Shown here piece after piece: positions 43,333 through 52,499 of a stretch of 64,000 bases of DNA (its first letter is position 1; every line of letters begins with the position of its first letter). Origin of the DNA: Paenibacillus luteus (lineage in GTDB: Bacteria; Bacillota; Bacilli; Paenibacillales; Paenibacillaceae); assembly GCF_006542765.1 (NCBI RefSeq), contig NZ_SKCD01000018.1, forward strand, positions 1-64,000. The letters are read 5' to 3'. Under the pieces are notes generated by a model. It was not told the origin of the DNA and ran no database searches. It saw nothing but the letters and a program-made list of their open reading frames with translations. The position numbers and the translations under genes were made by a program.

Positions 43333-44415
43333 CTACAGCTCTTTGATAATCGTGATGTGCAGCTCATCCTTCAGCTCGATTTCGTAGGGCGAAGCGGGAG
43401 GCAGGCCACCCGACTCCATAATGATGCGCACGCGGGGACGGTGGACGGCAAGCTCATTATTTTCCGATACGACGCCAACCTGACCCGTACTCAGCAGAAG
43501 CGAGGTCGAAATCGGATAAATCGAGATATGCTTGCAAAAGAGCTTGATGAGGTCCAAATCAAAAAAGGTGCCTCCAGCTGCAAACAAAAACTCAATTGCT
43601 TCGCTGGCTGTATAACGCTTGCGATACGGCCGCGGCGAAGTTAAAGCATCGAACGTATCCGCTAAGCCAACGATTTGAGCATACATATGAATTTCATTTT
43701 CTTTAAGCCCGCGCGGGTAGCCCGACCCGTTAAATCGCTCATGATGCTGCAGCGCACAGTGAGCGGAAACGATAGAAATGTCATGGTATTTGCGCAGTAT
43801 GTCAAAGCCATCCTTAGCATGGCTATGAAGAAGAATGCGTTCTTCTGCTGATAAACTCCCTTTGTTAGCCAGCAACTTTGGGGGCATCTTGGTCATCCCG
43901 ATATCGAAGAGCAATGCGCCAATGCCAAGCTCCTCCAACTGGTTTCGGTTAAATCCTTTCGCAATGCCCATAATTCCTGCAAGCACTGCCACGTTAAACG
44001 AATGCTGAAACAAATAGGCGTCCATAGCGTGGATACTCGTGAGATTGACAAGCATATTCGGTCTGGATGACAAATCCTGCATGATTTGTCCGAATACAGC
44101 CCGAAAGTTACGCCCCATGTCAGGAGCGATTGTACGACCTTTTGAAACCGTTTGGTCCTTGAAGGAATTCATCGTTGTATAAATCGTATCGACTGCCTGC
44201 TTGCGCGTCTCATCTCGAATCGTATCCTCCGGTATCAAATCCGCCGTCAAACCGTCTTCGATGAATAGAAAATCAATGCCTAAGTTGAACAAGCGGTCGA
44301 TATACCGATCATTCAGCTCAACGCCTTCTCCCAGAAGCACGTTTCCGTTTTCTTGAAAAATGGGCTTTGCCACTTTGTCACCAGGCTTGACCATTCCAAT
44401 TTGCACTTTTCTCAT
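43333..44415 (-). CDS. HD-GYP domain protein (putative c-di-GMP phosphodiesterase, altered HD motif)
   Basis: 360 aa. A poorly conserved N-terminal part is followed by an HD-GYP domain (about 130-300). Conserved residues seen are HSFNVAVLAG, HSHAKDGFDIL, HHERFNGSGYP and LADTFDALTSPRPYR. The eponymous HD pair reads FD in GALLFDIGM, so one metal ligand is replaced by Phe. Activity on c-di-GMP is therefore uncertain. It is followed on the genome by a diguanylate cyclase gene in the same direction, 148 bp upstream. Confidence 0.85.
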   Translation of the reverse strand: MRKVQIGMVKPGDKVAKPIFQENGNVLLGEGVELNDRYIDRLFNLGIDFLFIEDGLTADLIPEDTIRDETRKQAVDTIYTTMNSFKDQTVSKGRTIAPDMGRNFRAVFGQIMQDLSSRPNMLVNLTSIHAMDAYLFQHSFNVAVLAGIMGIAKGFNRNQLEELGIGALLFDIGMTKMPPKLLANKGSLSAEERILLHSHAKDGFDILRKYHDISIVSAHCALQHHERFNGSGYPRGLKENEIHMYAQIVGLADTFDALTSPRPYRKRYTASEAIEFLFAAGGTFFDLDLIKLFCKHISIYPISTSLLLSTGQVGVVSENNELAVHRPRVRIIMESGGLPPASPYEIELKDELHITIIKEL

Positions 44416-44530
44416 TAGATTAGTTCCCGCCTTTGATAGTTATAGCGCTTGTAACCGGATAGCCTCTATTTTATCAGATGATTGTCCGACTGACTATGGA
44501 AAGAGCCTCAAGCGTAAACGGCTGGATATT

Positions 44531-44561
44531 AAAAAAAGGCCTGACCGCTTTCCGTTCAGGC
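44531..44561 (-). terminator. Terminator of the GGDEF gene
   Basis: GCCTGA (44539-44544) pairs with TCAGGC (44556-44561). On the minus strand seven T follow (44531-44537). It lies just after the GGDEF stop, so the HD-GYP gene is probably transcribed separately. Confidence 0.75.
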
Positions 44562-44563
44562 AC

Positions 44564-46249
44564 TCAGGCTAACTTGCGTTTGACCATTCGGTTCCGTCCA
44601 TTGTACTTGGCCTCATATAATGCAGCGTCTGCTTGGGCTAGCAGCTCGCGTAAAAAAGCTTTTGGATCTGCAAGATCCGAAGGTTCAAAGTGCTCAATGG
44701 AAATAACACCCATGCTTATCGTAACCGAAATCGGCTGATCCCCGTTCCCCGTAATGACTTGATTATGTTCAACCGCTTCCATAAGCTGTTCTGCAATAAG
44801 ATCCGCTTGCTCACGGTTCGTATGCGGCAAATATACCGTAAACTCTTCGCCGCCATACCTTGCCAATATATCTGTAAAGCGTAAAGTCTCCCTGACCGCA
44901 GCAACCGTACTGCAAAGCACTTCATCGCCTACTAAATGGCCGTATTGATCGTTAATCGACTTGAAATGGTCCAGGTCGAATAAAAAGATAGAGAAGGGAA
45001 TGCCGTAACGAATATTGCTGACAACCTCCTCCTCCAGCTGATGCAGCAAATAACGGCGGTTAAAGCAGCCGGTCAATCCGTCGGTAATTGCCATATGCTC
45101 CAGCTTCTTATTCGCCTGAAACAGCTCGTCCTGCATGATAAGCAGGTCGCGGTTTCGATCCTGCAGTTGTTCATTTTGCGTATTGGTTTCCTGGACGAGC
45201 AATCTCAGTTCCGTGACGTCTTGGAAGGTGAGCACTCTGCCTACCAGCGTTTTCTTATTATTCAATATAGGTGCGGATTGAACGATCACATGCCTGTACT
45301 TGTCAAAATGAACGGCAATCTCAATCTCGCCCCGATCCAAAGGCTGCTTGCGCTGCGCTTCAAAAAAAGTCGAAAACTCTCTTACAGCATCCTTCTTGAA
45401 TGGCGGGCCTAGGAGAGCGGGATTGAATTGGTCTCCGATACGAAGGCGAATGATTGATTTGATCACTTTATTAACCTCAATAATCGTATCATTCTCATCA
45501 AGCACAATAACGCCCATGGACATCGTATTCATTACATCCCGTTGCACCGTTTGAATAATATCCAACACCTTATTGCGCTTGATCGCGTGCACTAGGTATG
45601 AAGCGGCTAATGCCATTCCTATTGAAATCAAAGGAATGTAGCGCTCAAACTTTTCGATAATCAGCACATTGACAAGCAGGTCCGAAACCGCAAATAGAAC
45701 AAGCACAAACATGCCATTGATCGCCGTCTTGATTAGCGTGCGCTGCCGCTCCGAGTTCTCTCCCCGGATCTTATGGAACATGATAATAAAGGATACCGTC
45801 ACATAAAGGATTAACTGAATGATCATGATCCAATACAAGGGACCATGCTGCAGCTGCTTGAGGGGCGAGAGCTTCTCATTGATTTGCAGAAACATGCCGC
45901 CCGGATTGAAAATAACAACAGCAACTGAAATAAGGGCTGGAAGCGCAATTACGAACAACCGGCTCTTTCGGATCACGTACGACTGACCGGTAAGGAAAAT
46001 AATAAATACAAACCAGCCGATCCCAAGCAGAGAAAGGCCCGTATAAGAAATCGATAGATAGAATATTCGATATAAGGTTGAAGTGGTTGTCTGTGAGACA
46101 AATTGAAAGAGTGTCCATACCATAAAAACGGTATGCAAAAATAAATAGATACGGTGCAATACCGTAACTGTGCCTGAGGCAAACACGTAGAAAAACAAGC
46201 CGAACAGCACTAGAAACATACTAAAGTCTAGCCAGATCATCCATCCCAA
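44564..46249 (-). CDS. Membrane-bound diguanylate cyclase (7TM-PAS-GGDEF)
   Basis: 561 aa. Seven membrane helices (about 1-220) resemble the N-terminal 7TM region of histidine kinases. A PAS domain follows (about 235-360, GVIVLDENDTIIEVN), then a short coiled coil and a GGDEF domain (about 395-555). The active-site loop is GGEEF and a product-inhibition I-site RxxD (RFTD) lies five residues before it, so it should make c-di-GMP and be feedback-controlled. Confidence 0.93.
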   Translation of the reverse strand: MGWMIWLDFSMFLVLFGLFFYVFASGTVTVLHRIYLFLHTVFMVWTLFQFVSQTTTSTLYRIFYLSISYTGLSLLGIGWFVFIIFLTGQSYVIRKSRLFVIALPALISVAVVIFNPGGMFLQINEKLSPLKQLQHGPLYWIMIIQLILYVTVSFIIMFHKIRGENSERQRTLIKTAINGMFVLVLFAVSDLLVNVLIIEKFERYIPLISIGMALAASYLVHAIKRNKVLDIIQTVQRDVMNTMSMGVIVLDENDTIIEVNKVIKSIIRLRIGDQFNPALLGPPFKKDAVREFSTFFEAQRKQPLDRGEIEIAVHFDKYRHVIVQSAPILNNKKTLVGRVLTFQDVTELRLLVQETNTQNEQLQDRNRDLLIMQDELFQANKKLEHMAITDGLTGCFNRRYLLHQLEEEVVSNIRYGIPFSIFLFDLDHFKSINDQYGHLVGDEVLCSTVAAVRETLRFTDILARYGGEEFTVYLPHTNREQADLIAEQLMEAVEHNQVITGNGDQPISVTISMGVISIEHFEPSDLADPKAFLRELLAQADAALYEAKYNGRNRMVKRKLA

Positions 46250-46286
46250 TACGGTTCACCCATTCGTTTGATAGCCATCTTCTTCC

Positions 46287-46315
46287 ATTGTATCAAATGT
46301 TAATTGTATCGACAA
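46287..46315 (-). promoter_or_regulatory. Probable promoter of the diguanylate cyclase gene
   Basis: On the minus strand TTGTCG (46310-46315) and TACAAT (46287-46292) are separated by 17 nt, about 38 bp before the ATG. Confidence 0.55.
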
Positions 46316-46349
46316 TTACTTAAATTCATAATTAATAGCTTTCTGTTTT

Positions 46350-47552
46350 TCAGTCTTGCTTCGTGCTCGCTTCATGGCGACCAGGCCACCTGTCAGCAAG
46401 CATATGTTCTAGCGAAGGAGAGATGCTTAAGAACTGGCGGAACTGTTCATATTGCTCCCATTTTTTTGTTGAAACGCCATGCTGCTCGGTGCGAACGGCA
46501 CGAATTAGCAAATTTTTCGGGGTATGCTCCGGATCTACGAATTCCAGCATTTGTACTTTATACCCGAGCACTTCAAGCAGTGTGCCACGGGCGGCATCGG
46601 TTGCCAGCGCCGCAAATCGCTCTTTCAGCAGTCCCTGCGACAGGATCGGCGACAGCGCATCATTGCTCACCTGTTTGAACAGCTCATGCTGACAGCAAGG
46701 CACAGACATGATAACGGATGCTCCCCAGTTCACGGCTTTGGCAAGCGCGGCATCCGTAGCTGTATCACAGGCATGCAGCGTAACGACCATATCCGCAGAC
46801 TGCAGCTCTTCATATTCAGCAATATCGCCAACGAGAAATTTCAACTTGTCATAGCCGAGCTTCTCTGCCAGCTCTGAGCAAAAAGCGATCACATCCGCTT
46901 TCAAGTCCAATCCGATGATATTAATCTCTCGCTGCTGCTCCACGGCCAGAAGGTGATAAAGCGCGAAGGTCAAATAAGATTTGCCACAGCCAAAATCAAC
47001 GATGGTCAGCTCGCGGTCCTTGGGCAAATAGGCAAGCACGTCCGTCACCATTTCTAGGAAACGATTAATCTGTCTGTATTTATCTTGTTTTTTGGCATGA
47101 ACTAATCCCTCAGCTGTCATGATGCCAAGCTCAACAAGGAACGGAGCAGCCTTCCCTTCTGCCAGAACGCGCTGCTTCTGCCTGTTATGCTGCAGGCTTG
47201 TGGGACGAGCACCACCGGTAGGCGGTTTCTTCAGAATCGCTGCTTTTCCTTTCTTGCTAAAGAGCAGCTGCACATCAGCCTCAGTCGTTTTCACCAGCGC
47301 TTGGCGATAGCTTTCCTCAAGCTGGCTAATCATCATTGCAGCTGCTTGATCTGCCATTATATTTTCATGTGTAACCTTCGTAGGATAATGATATTCAAAC
47401 TGGTAATGCAGACCATTCTTCAGCTCTATTGGACGAATAACCGTCTTGGGCGAGGCTGTTCCGTCCTTGCGCCTCGGCTGGCTGAACGTAGCCTGCAGCA
47501 GCTCTCCGCTATCGATCCAATTCATGATGTCTTGCTGCCATTGTTCCGTCAT
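46350..47552 (-). CDS. Class I SAM-dependent methyltransferase (Methyltransf_32 type)
   Basis: 400 aa. The N-terminal part (about 1-150) is of unknown fold. The SAM domain follows with motif I VDFGCGKSYLTFALYHLL, an acidic motif II NIIGLDLKADVI, and ADMVVTLHACDTATDAAL, typical of the RNA-type methyltransferase_32 family. Last gene of a four-gene run that starts at yyaC. The substrate is probably RNA but unproven. Confidence 0.85.
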   Translation of the reverse strand: MTEQWQQDIMNWIDSGELLQATFSQPRRKDGTASPKTVIRPIELKNGLHYQFEYHYPTKVTHENIMADQAAAMMISQLEESYRQALVKTTEADVQLLFSKKGKAAILKKPPTGGARPTSLQHNRQKQRVLAEGKAAPFLVELGIMTAEGLVHAKKQDKYRQINRFLEMVTDVLAYLPKDRELTIVDFGCGKSYLTFALYHLLAVEQQREINIIGLDLKADVIAFCSELAEKLGYDKLKFLVGDIAEYEELQSADMVVTLHACDTATDAALAKAVNWGASVIMSVPCCQHELFKQVSNDALSPILSQGLLKERFAALATDAARGTLLEVLGYKVQMLEFVDPEHTPKNLLIRAVRTEQHGVSTKKWEQYEQFRQFLSISPSLEHMLADRWPGRHEASTKQD

Positions 47553-47582
47553 GCCCGACCACTCACTTCCAAATAAAAGTAT

Positions 47583-48239
47583 TTAAAGCTGCGCTTGCTC
47601 CTTAAGCAGGGATTCTAGCCCCTCCTCAATTTCCTCGCGCGGCAACCCGCCTGCCTCAAGCCGTTCATTAGCTTGCAGCAGCATCCGTCTATAGATGGCT
47701 TCTGCTTCGTGAACGGTTAACGCGTCATCTCCGAGCAGCTCATGCATTATATTTTCCGCCAAATCGTAGTGCCCTTCCGCTTCCTGCCACTCCAGCAGCA
47801 GACGCTTCGTAGGCAAAGGCAGCTCATAAGGGAGGAGCTTCTCAAGCAGCTCAGCGATTTGCTCCCTAGGCTCCACAATGGTCGGCTCCGCATCAGCTAG
47901 CGACAAGCGAATGAAGAGATGCAGTGCCTTTACGTAGGCAACAAAGCTATCGTCCTCGCGGCCTAGCTCGCCATTCAGCTCAGCCTCTTGCCGCATTAAA
48001 ACGGCAATGGCTTGCAGATGATCGCTTTCTAATATCCCATTGGTTGTCATGACTTTCATTAGATCCTCATCGGATAAAGAGCGGATCAGCTTGCTGCTGA
48101 GTCGAAACCGCTTGTCGAGAAGCTCGTCGATAAACAGAAGTGCATCCTCGTGTTTCTTCTCCCGCCGCAGATTTAAGATTTGGCCAACGGCCTCCGTCAT
48201 CTGTTCAATCATTCTCATAAAATAATCCCGCTGGAACAT
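47583..48239 (-). CDS. DUF6483-like alpha-helical protein
   Basis: 218 aa, fully helical and acidic. It begins MFQRDYFMRMIEQMTEAVGQ, which resembles a family of Firmicute proteins of unknown function (DUF6483, from memory), with a TPR-like C-terminal part. It is encoded 30 bp upstream of the methyltransferase and 23 bp downstream of the hydrolase. Confidence 0.65.
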   Translation of the reverse strand: MFQRDYFMRMIEQMTEAVGQILNLRREKKHEDALLFIDELLDKRFRLSSKLIRSLSDEDLMKVMTTNGILESDHLQAIAVLMRQEAELNGELGREDDSFVAYVKALHLFIRLSLADAEPTIVEPREQIAELLEKLLPYELPLPTKRLLLEWQEAEGHYDLAENIMHELLGDDALTVHEAEAIYRRMLLQANERLEAGGLPREEIEEGLESLLKEQAQL

Positions 48240-48262
48240 CGGACTCCTCCTCTCCCGGCAAT

Positions 48263-49111
48263 CTAAGGTTTAGTCTTAATGAATTCCAGTATGGCCGACA
48301 CCAGTTCCTTCGGCTCTTCTGCCATGCTCATATGACCTGCGCTCTTCAGCTCAACTTTAACAGTTGCCGCATTGGCAGCGGCGAAAACATTTTCCACGGG
48401 AATCACTTTATCATTAGCTCCGGCTACCAGTAGAACAGGAAGGTCCGATTGCTCAATAACATGTTTGCGATCAACGCGTGTTTTCATTCCTTTTGCGGTA
48501 CCGATTGCCCCTTGCAGCGCTGTGCCATAACCGATTTGCTTGCCTCGTTCAACCTCTTCGGCTAAAGTTTCGACATGGTTGGGAGCAAACAGCTTTGGAA
48601 GCAGACCATCCACAAATGGCTTAATCCCGTTTTCCTCCAAAGCAGCAACTGCTTTGTCGCGATTCTCTTTCGCTGCATCGCTGTCCGCAAGCGGAGTCGA
48701 ATGAATCAGACCGAAGGCGGAAAGCTTCTTCGCATATTTCTCCGCGAAAGCAAGGGTAATATATCCGCCCAATGAGTGGCCAAGCATGACCGCATTATGG
48801 ATTTGCAGACCGATTAACAATTCAGCAACGTCATCCGCATACTTTTCCATCGTATAGATTTCATCTTCAGGCGCTGAGCTTCTTCCATGCCCGCGGCCGT
48901 CCGGCGCAATCACTCGAACGTAGGGCTCCAAATCATCTACGATCTTCTCCCAGTAAGCTGAACTCCCGCAATAGCCATGAAGAAGAACCACTGTCTCTGT
49001 GAGACCATCCGCTGCTCCTCCGTCATCCGGATGGGAGTCATAATAAGCGAGCTGTACTCCGTTATTTAAAAACAGTTTGCGCTGCGCAATCGAATAAACT
49101 TCTGTGGACAT
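48263..49111 (-). CDS. Alpha/beta hydrolase
   Basis: 282 aa. The nucleophile elbow is GHSLGGY, the oxyanion region LLHGYCGSSAYWEK, the acid in VAGANDKVIPV and the catalytic His in LKSAGHMSM. The substrate is unknown. The start is an ATG at 49111 (MSTEVYSIA) with GGAG ten bases upstream; a GTG three codons earlier is less likely. Confidence 0.9.
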   Translation of the reverse strand: MSTEVYSIAQRKLFLNNGVQLAYYDSHPDDGGAADGLTETVVLLHGYCGSSAYWEKIVDDLEPYVRVIAPDGRGHGRSSAPEDEIYTMEKYADDVAELLIGLQIHNAVMLGHSLGGYITLAFAEKYAKKLSAFGLIHSTPLADSDAAKENRDKAVAALEENGIKPFVDGLLPKLFAPNHVETLAEEVERGKQIGYGTALQGAIGTAKGMKTRVDRKHVIEQSDLPVLLVAGANDKVIPVENVFAAANAATVKVELKSAGHMSMAEEPKELVSAILEFIKTKP

Positions 49112-49126
49112 GTAACGCACGCTCCT

Positions 49127-49663
49127 TTATATTACTGGAATTTGGGAATCTTGCTTTTGCTCTGCCGCTGTAATTCCTGTCGTTCTATTCCAAGCAGAGT
49201 CAATGGCGATAACAGCTTCTTTTGCCATTCTCAGCACCTGATATAACGATGTTGTTTGCAGCATCCAATAAGCCTTGGGACCATTCATATTTACAACGCC
49301 TGCCACACTATAATGCCCAACGGCTGGCAATCGACGGCCAATAGCTTTACCCGGCTGAAGCGGTCCGTCGGCAACGATGAACCGCCCCACAGAGACTGGC
49401 CTGCCAAGACAAGCGTCAATCGCGATAACAATCGAGGCTGCATCCAGCGCTTGCAGCTCCCGCTCAACCCCATGTGCATCGCAGGGGTTGTCCAAAGTAC
49501 CGATAACATTCGGCCAGCCGCTCTCCTTTAACATCGTGCCCGTCAGCGGCCCGAAGGAGTCGCCAGTAGAACGGTCACTTCCGATACAAACAAATACAAT
49601 ACGGCTGACATCGCTGTGCCGGGCGGAAATAGTCTCAAAAAATTGCTCAATCTCACTTCTCAT
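49127..49663 (-). CDS. yyaC: Spore protease YyaC
   Basis: 178 aa. Characteristic segments are FVCIGSDRSTGDSFGPLTG, GTLDNPCDAHGV, VIAIDACLGRP and PAVGHYSVAGVVNMNG, as in the sporulation protein YyaC, a relative of the GPR germination protease fold. It supports an endospore-forming host. First gene of the four-gene minus-strand run. Confidence 0.93.
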   Translation of the reverse strand: MRSEIEQFFETISARHSDVSRIVFVCIGSDRSTGDSFGPLTGTMLKESGWPNVIGTLDNPCDAHGVERELQALDAASIVIAIDACLGRPVSVGRFIVADGPLQPGKAIGRRLPAVGHYSVAGVVNMNGPKAYWMLQTTSLYQVLRMAKEAVIAIDSAWNRTTGITAAEQKQDSQIPVI

Positions 49664-49865
49664 CGGTTGTTCCGTTTTCTTGCACCTGCCTTGTGTTCAT
49701 TTGTTGATCATTTCTGCTTTCAATTGTATCCAATTTTAAGTTCCTGTTCAATTTATGGTCTTTCCCTTTTGAAACATGTTACAATTACTGCAAAGCAAGA
49801 TGTGCGGATAAGCCCGTGCTTTGAGTGCCGATGACGGCCAGCAAACCAAATTCAGGAGGCAAACC

Positions 49866-50093
49866 ATGACCAATTTAGAATTACAAACCCAAGAAAATGT
49901 AGCATTCATGATTGAAGTTATAAAAACAAAGCTGAAAATGGCTTCTGCAGCAGCAATGCAGGCTTCAAACTTCGACCTGAATAAATATGAGGATATTAAA
50001 GATCTCTATGAAGTAGTCGCCTCCAAGGAGAAATTCAGCATCAGTGAAGTTGAAGCCCTAGTGTCAGAGCTAGGTAAGCTGCGTATACAATAA
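49866..50093 (+). CDS. DUF1128 family protein (YfkK-like)
   Basis: 75 aa, helical, starting MTNLELQTQENVAFMIEVIK and ending LVSELGKLRIQ, as in DUF1128/YfkK proteins of Bacillales. The function is unknown. The start has AGGAGG seven bases upstream; the 15-codon upstream extension has none. Confidence 0.85.
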   Translation: MTNLELQTQENVAFMIEVIKTKLKMASAAAMQASNFDLNKYEDIKDLYEVVASKEKFSISEVEALVSELGKLRIQ

Positions 50094-50156
50094 AGTTCTA
50101 TTTTCAAGCAAATTATTCCAGTATCAGACATTTCTTTTCATTTTTCTACATTAAAA

Positions 50157-50190
50157 GAACCGAGCTTGGCAATACCGCCAAGCTCGGTTC
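50157..50190. terminator. Bidirectional terminator
   Basis: A perfect 14-bp stem (GAACCGAGCTTGGC at 50157-50170 with 50177-50190). TTCTCC follows on the plus strand and TTTTAATG on the minus strand. It lies between the convergent DUF1128 gene and the 150-aa gene. Confidence 0.8.
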
Positions 50191-50211
50191 TTCTCCTAAT
50201 TAGGCTATAAG

Positions 50212-50664
50212 CTATTCCTGCTCTTCCGTTTCCTGCTGAACGCCTTCAATGGACAGCTTAATCGAGATGTCCTTGTGCTCGCCCTTGAGGAAATGGGCAA
50301 TACGCTCCAGCTTATCCGCCAGCTCTGGACCGCTTAGTGTTGTATTCAGATGGTAATCAAAGTTGTCCGACGGCAGCTTGCGATCCGAATAAGCATTCGA
50401 CCCGCTCCAGCCGCGATCTCCGCCAGCACTTGCTCTAGCTGCAAGCTGCTCTTGAACCGGATAGAACTTATCTGATTTATTCACTACTCTCTCATAAATA
50501 CGCAGCTTCTTCAGCAGCATATAATATTGCGCAGAATGCTTGAAGTTCCAAGCTTCGCGAATGTCTTTGAGCGTATAATCCATTTTCCAGCGCTTTAGCT
50601 TTTCCACTTGCTCATCCGTGTTCAGTTGCAAAAAGTCATCCAACGGCAGCATTTTTTCGGGCAT
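50212..50664 (-). CDS. Hypothetical protein with HTH-like N-terminal segment
   Basis: 150 aa. The N-terminal half (DEQVEKLKRWKMDYTLKDI and REAWNFKHSAQYYMLLKKL) could form a helix-turn-helix. The C-terminal half has LSGPELADKLERIAHFLKG and an acidic tail. A strong RBS (GGAGGGG, spacing 5) supports it. The family is not recognised. Confidence 0.65.
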   Translation of the reverse strand: MPEKMLPLDDFLQLNTDEQVEKLKRWKMDYTLKDIREAWNFKHSAQYYMLLKKLRIYERVVNKSDKFYPVQEQLAARASAGGDRGWSGSNAYSDRKLPSDNFDYHLNTTLSGPELADKLERIAHFLKGEHKDISIKLSIEGVQQETEEQE

Positions 50665-50805
50665 CTTGACCCCTCCGATAAATAGTTAATAACGTTATGA
50701 AATAATAATTTATAATGCTTTGTTTATCATATAAAAAATACCATAAATTTTGGCTGTTTACAAATTAATATAATTTCACAATACATGATAATCAAACTTC
50801 GCAAA

Positions 50806-50868
50806 AAAAAACTCCTCAACAACAAAACCTCCATTCAATCGCCAGGCTTTCAGCGCAAATGGAGGTTT
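50806..50868 (-). terminator. Terminator of the gal operon
   Basis: AAACCTCCATT (50825-50835) pairs with AATGGAGGTTT (50858-50868). A long T-run follows about 12 nt further on the minus strand. Confidence 0.65.
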
Positions 50869-50876
50869 AGGCTTAT

Positions 50877-52466
50877 TTATGATTTTTGGAGCCCAATTGT
50901 TGTAAGAAAGCGTTCAAATGCTGCGATGCCGTCGGCTGTGCGCTTGTACACGCCTGCATCCTTCAGCACTTCCAAAAACTTGCCGCCCGTCTCTGATTCC
51001 ACAATCGTTTTTGCCTGCTCCGTGCTGTTGGATGTGCCAAAGCGCTCTACAAGAGAGAGCAGCCAGTCCGCATGCTTGTGGAGCGGATGAACGTCTGAGT
51101 GAAGCTCTGCTGCCTCAGCCGCTGTTGATCCTGTCAGGTAAGCCGCAATCAACTCCAGCTCCTCCTTCAGGCGCCCAGGCAGTACCGCAAGCCCCATCAC
51201 TTCAATCAAGCCGATATTCTCTTTCTTCACATGATGCAAGTGCTGATGCGGATGGAAAATTCCGTCTGGGTGCTCATCGTTCGTACGGTTGTTCCGAAGC
51301 ACCAAATCCACCTCATACTCGCCGTTGTCACGAAGCCGTGCAATCGGTGTAATCGTGTTATGAGGGGTACGTGATCCGTCTGCTTCTTCCGTGAACGCAA
51401 GAACTTCAGCCGATGCGTCGCTGTATCCACGCCACTCATCCAAAATGCGGCAGGCTGCGCTATGCACATCCGCCTTGGAAGTGCCGTTGACCCTCACGAC
51501 AGACATCGGCCAGTTCACGATGCCAAAGCGTACGCCAGGAACTTCAGGGTCGACAAACAGAGTGTCGGTGGACGCTGCTTCCATCGGGAACACATGGCGG
51601 CCCCCTTGAAAGTGATCATGGCTTAGAATCGAGCCACCAACGATCGGCAAATCAGCGTTTGAGCCTATAAAATAGTGAGGGAATTGCTCAACAAAATCAA
51701 GCAGCCTCGCGAAGGACGAATGCGAAATGACCATAGGCTCGTGCGCGCCCTTGAAAATAATGCTGTGCTCGTTGTAATACACATACGGCGAGTATTGGAA
51801 ATACCATTGCTCCGCTTGCAATGTAAGTGGCAATACGCGCAGGTTCTGACGGGCCGGATGATCGGGGCGTCCGGCGTATCCGACATTTTCAACACATAAC
51901 AAGCATTTCGGATACTTCGCTTGAGGCATTGTTTTGAGAAGCGCGATCTCCTTCGGGTCCTTCTCGGGCTTCGAAAGATTAATCGTAATCTCAAGGCTGC
52001 CGAATTCCGTCTCATGAAGCCAATACTGGTTCTTGCGGATACGGTCCATTCGAATATAATTGGAATCGATGCTCAGGCTATAGAAGCCATCCGTTGCTGC
52101 CTTTAGCCCATCTTCCTTGACCTGACGATTGAATGCAGCGACAGCCTCGGATGGACGCGGCAGCAGAAAGCCCATAATGCGGGCATCGAGCAAATCGCGG
52201 TAGGTTGTCGTATTGTCAGGAAACAGTCCAATTTCATAAGCATAATCAAGCAAAGGCTCCAATAGCTCCACGGCGCTGTCCAAAGCTTCCTCTTGGATTG
52301 TACCCTCGTAAGGCTCCGTAAAGCGGAATAAATCAAGCAGCTCATTTCTTGCCGCGTGCACATCCAGCCGATCGTGCAGCAGCTTGCGCTGCACGGCGAA
52401 TTGCAGCAGTCTTTCTATAAGAATCAGCGCATCGCTTGCTGATGTCGCTTGTTGTTCATTTGCCAC
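50877..52466 (-). CDS. galT: UDP-glucose--hexose-1-phosphate uridylyltransferase (class II GalT)
   Basis: 529 aa, the length of the Firmicute class II GalT, which is unrelated in size to the E. coli enzyme. Segments such as YFIGSNADLPIVGGSILSHDHFQGG (HxH-like active-site region) and FHPHQHLHHVKKENIGLIEVMGLA are present. It transfers UMP between UDP-glucose and galactose-1-phosphate. Third gene of galK-galE-galT. GTG start with GGGAG upstream. Confidence 0.95.
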   Translation of the reverse strand: MANEQQATSASDALILIERLLQFAVQRKLLHDRLDVHAARNELLDLFRFTEPYEGTIQEEALDSAVELLEPLLDYAYEIGLFPDNTTTYRDLLDARIMGFLLPRPSEAVAAFNRQVKEDGLKAATDGFYSLSIDSNYIRMDRIRKNQYWLHETEFGSLEITINLSKPEKDPKEIALLKTMPQAKYPKCLLCVENVGYAGRPDHPARQNLRVLPLTLQAEQWYFQYSPYVYYNEHSIIFKGAHEPMVISHSSFARLLDFVEQFPHYFIGSNADLPIVGGSILSHDHFQGGRHVFPMEAASTDTLFVDPEVPGVRFGIVNWPMSVVRVNGTSKADVHSAACRILDEWRGYSDASAEVLAFTEEADGSRTPHNTITPIARLRDNGEYEVDLVLRNNRTNDEHPDGIFHPHQHLHHVKKENIGLIEVMGLAVLPGRLKEELELIAAYLTGSTAAEAAELHSDVHPLHKHADWLLSLVERFGTSNSTEQAKTIVESETGGKFLEVLKDAGVYKRTADGIAAFERFLTTIGLQKS

Positions 52467-52499
52467 GTGATGCAGCTCCCTTCGGTTTAGCAGCGATAA

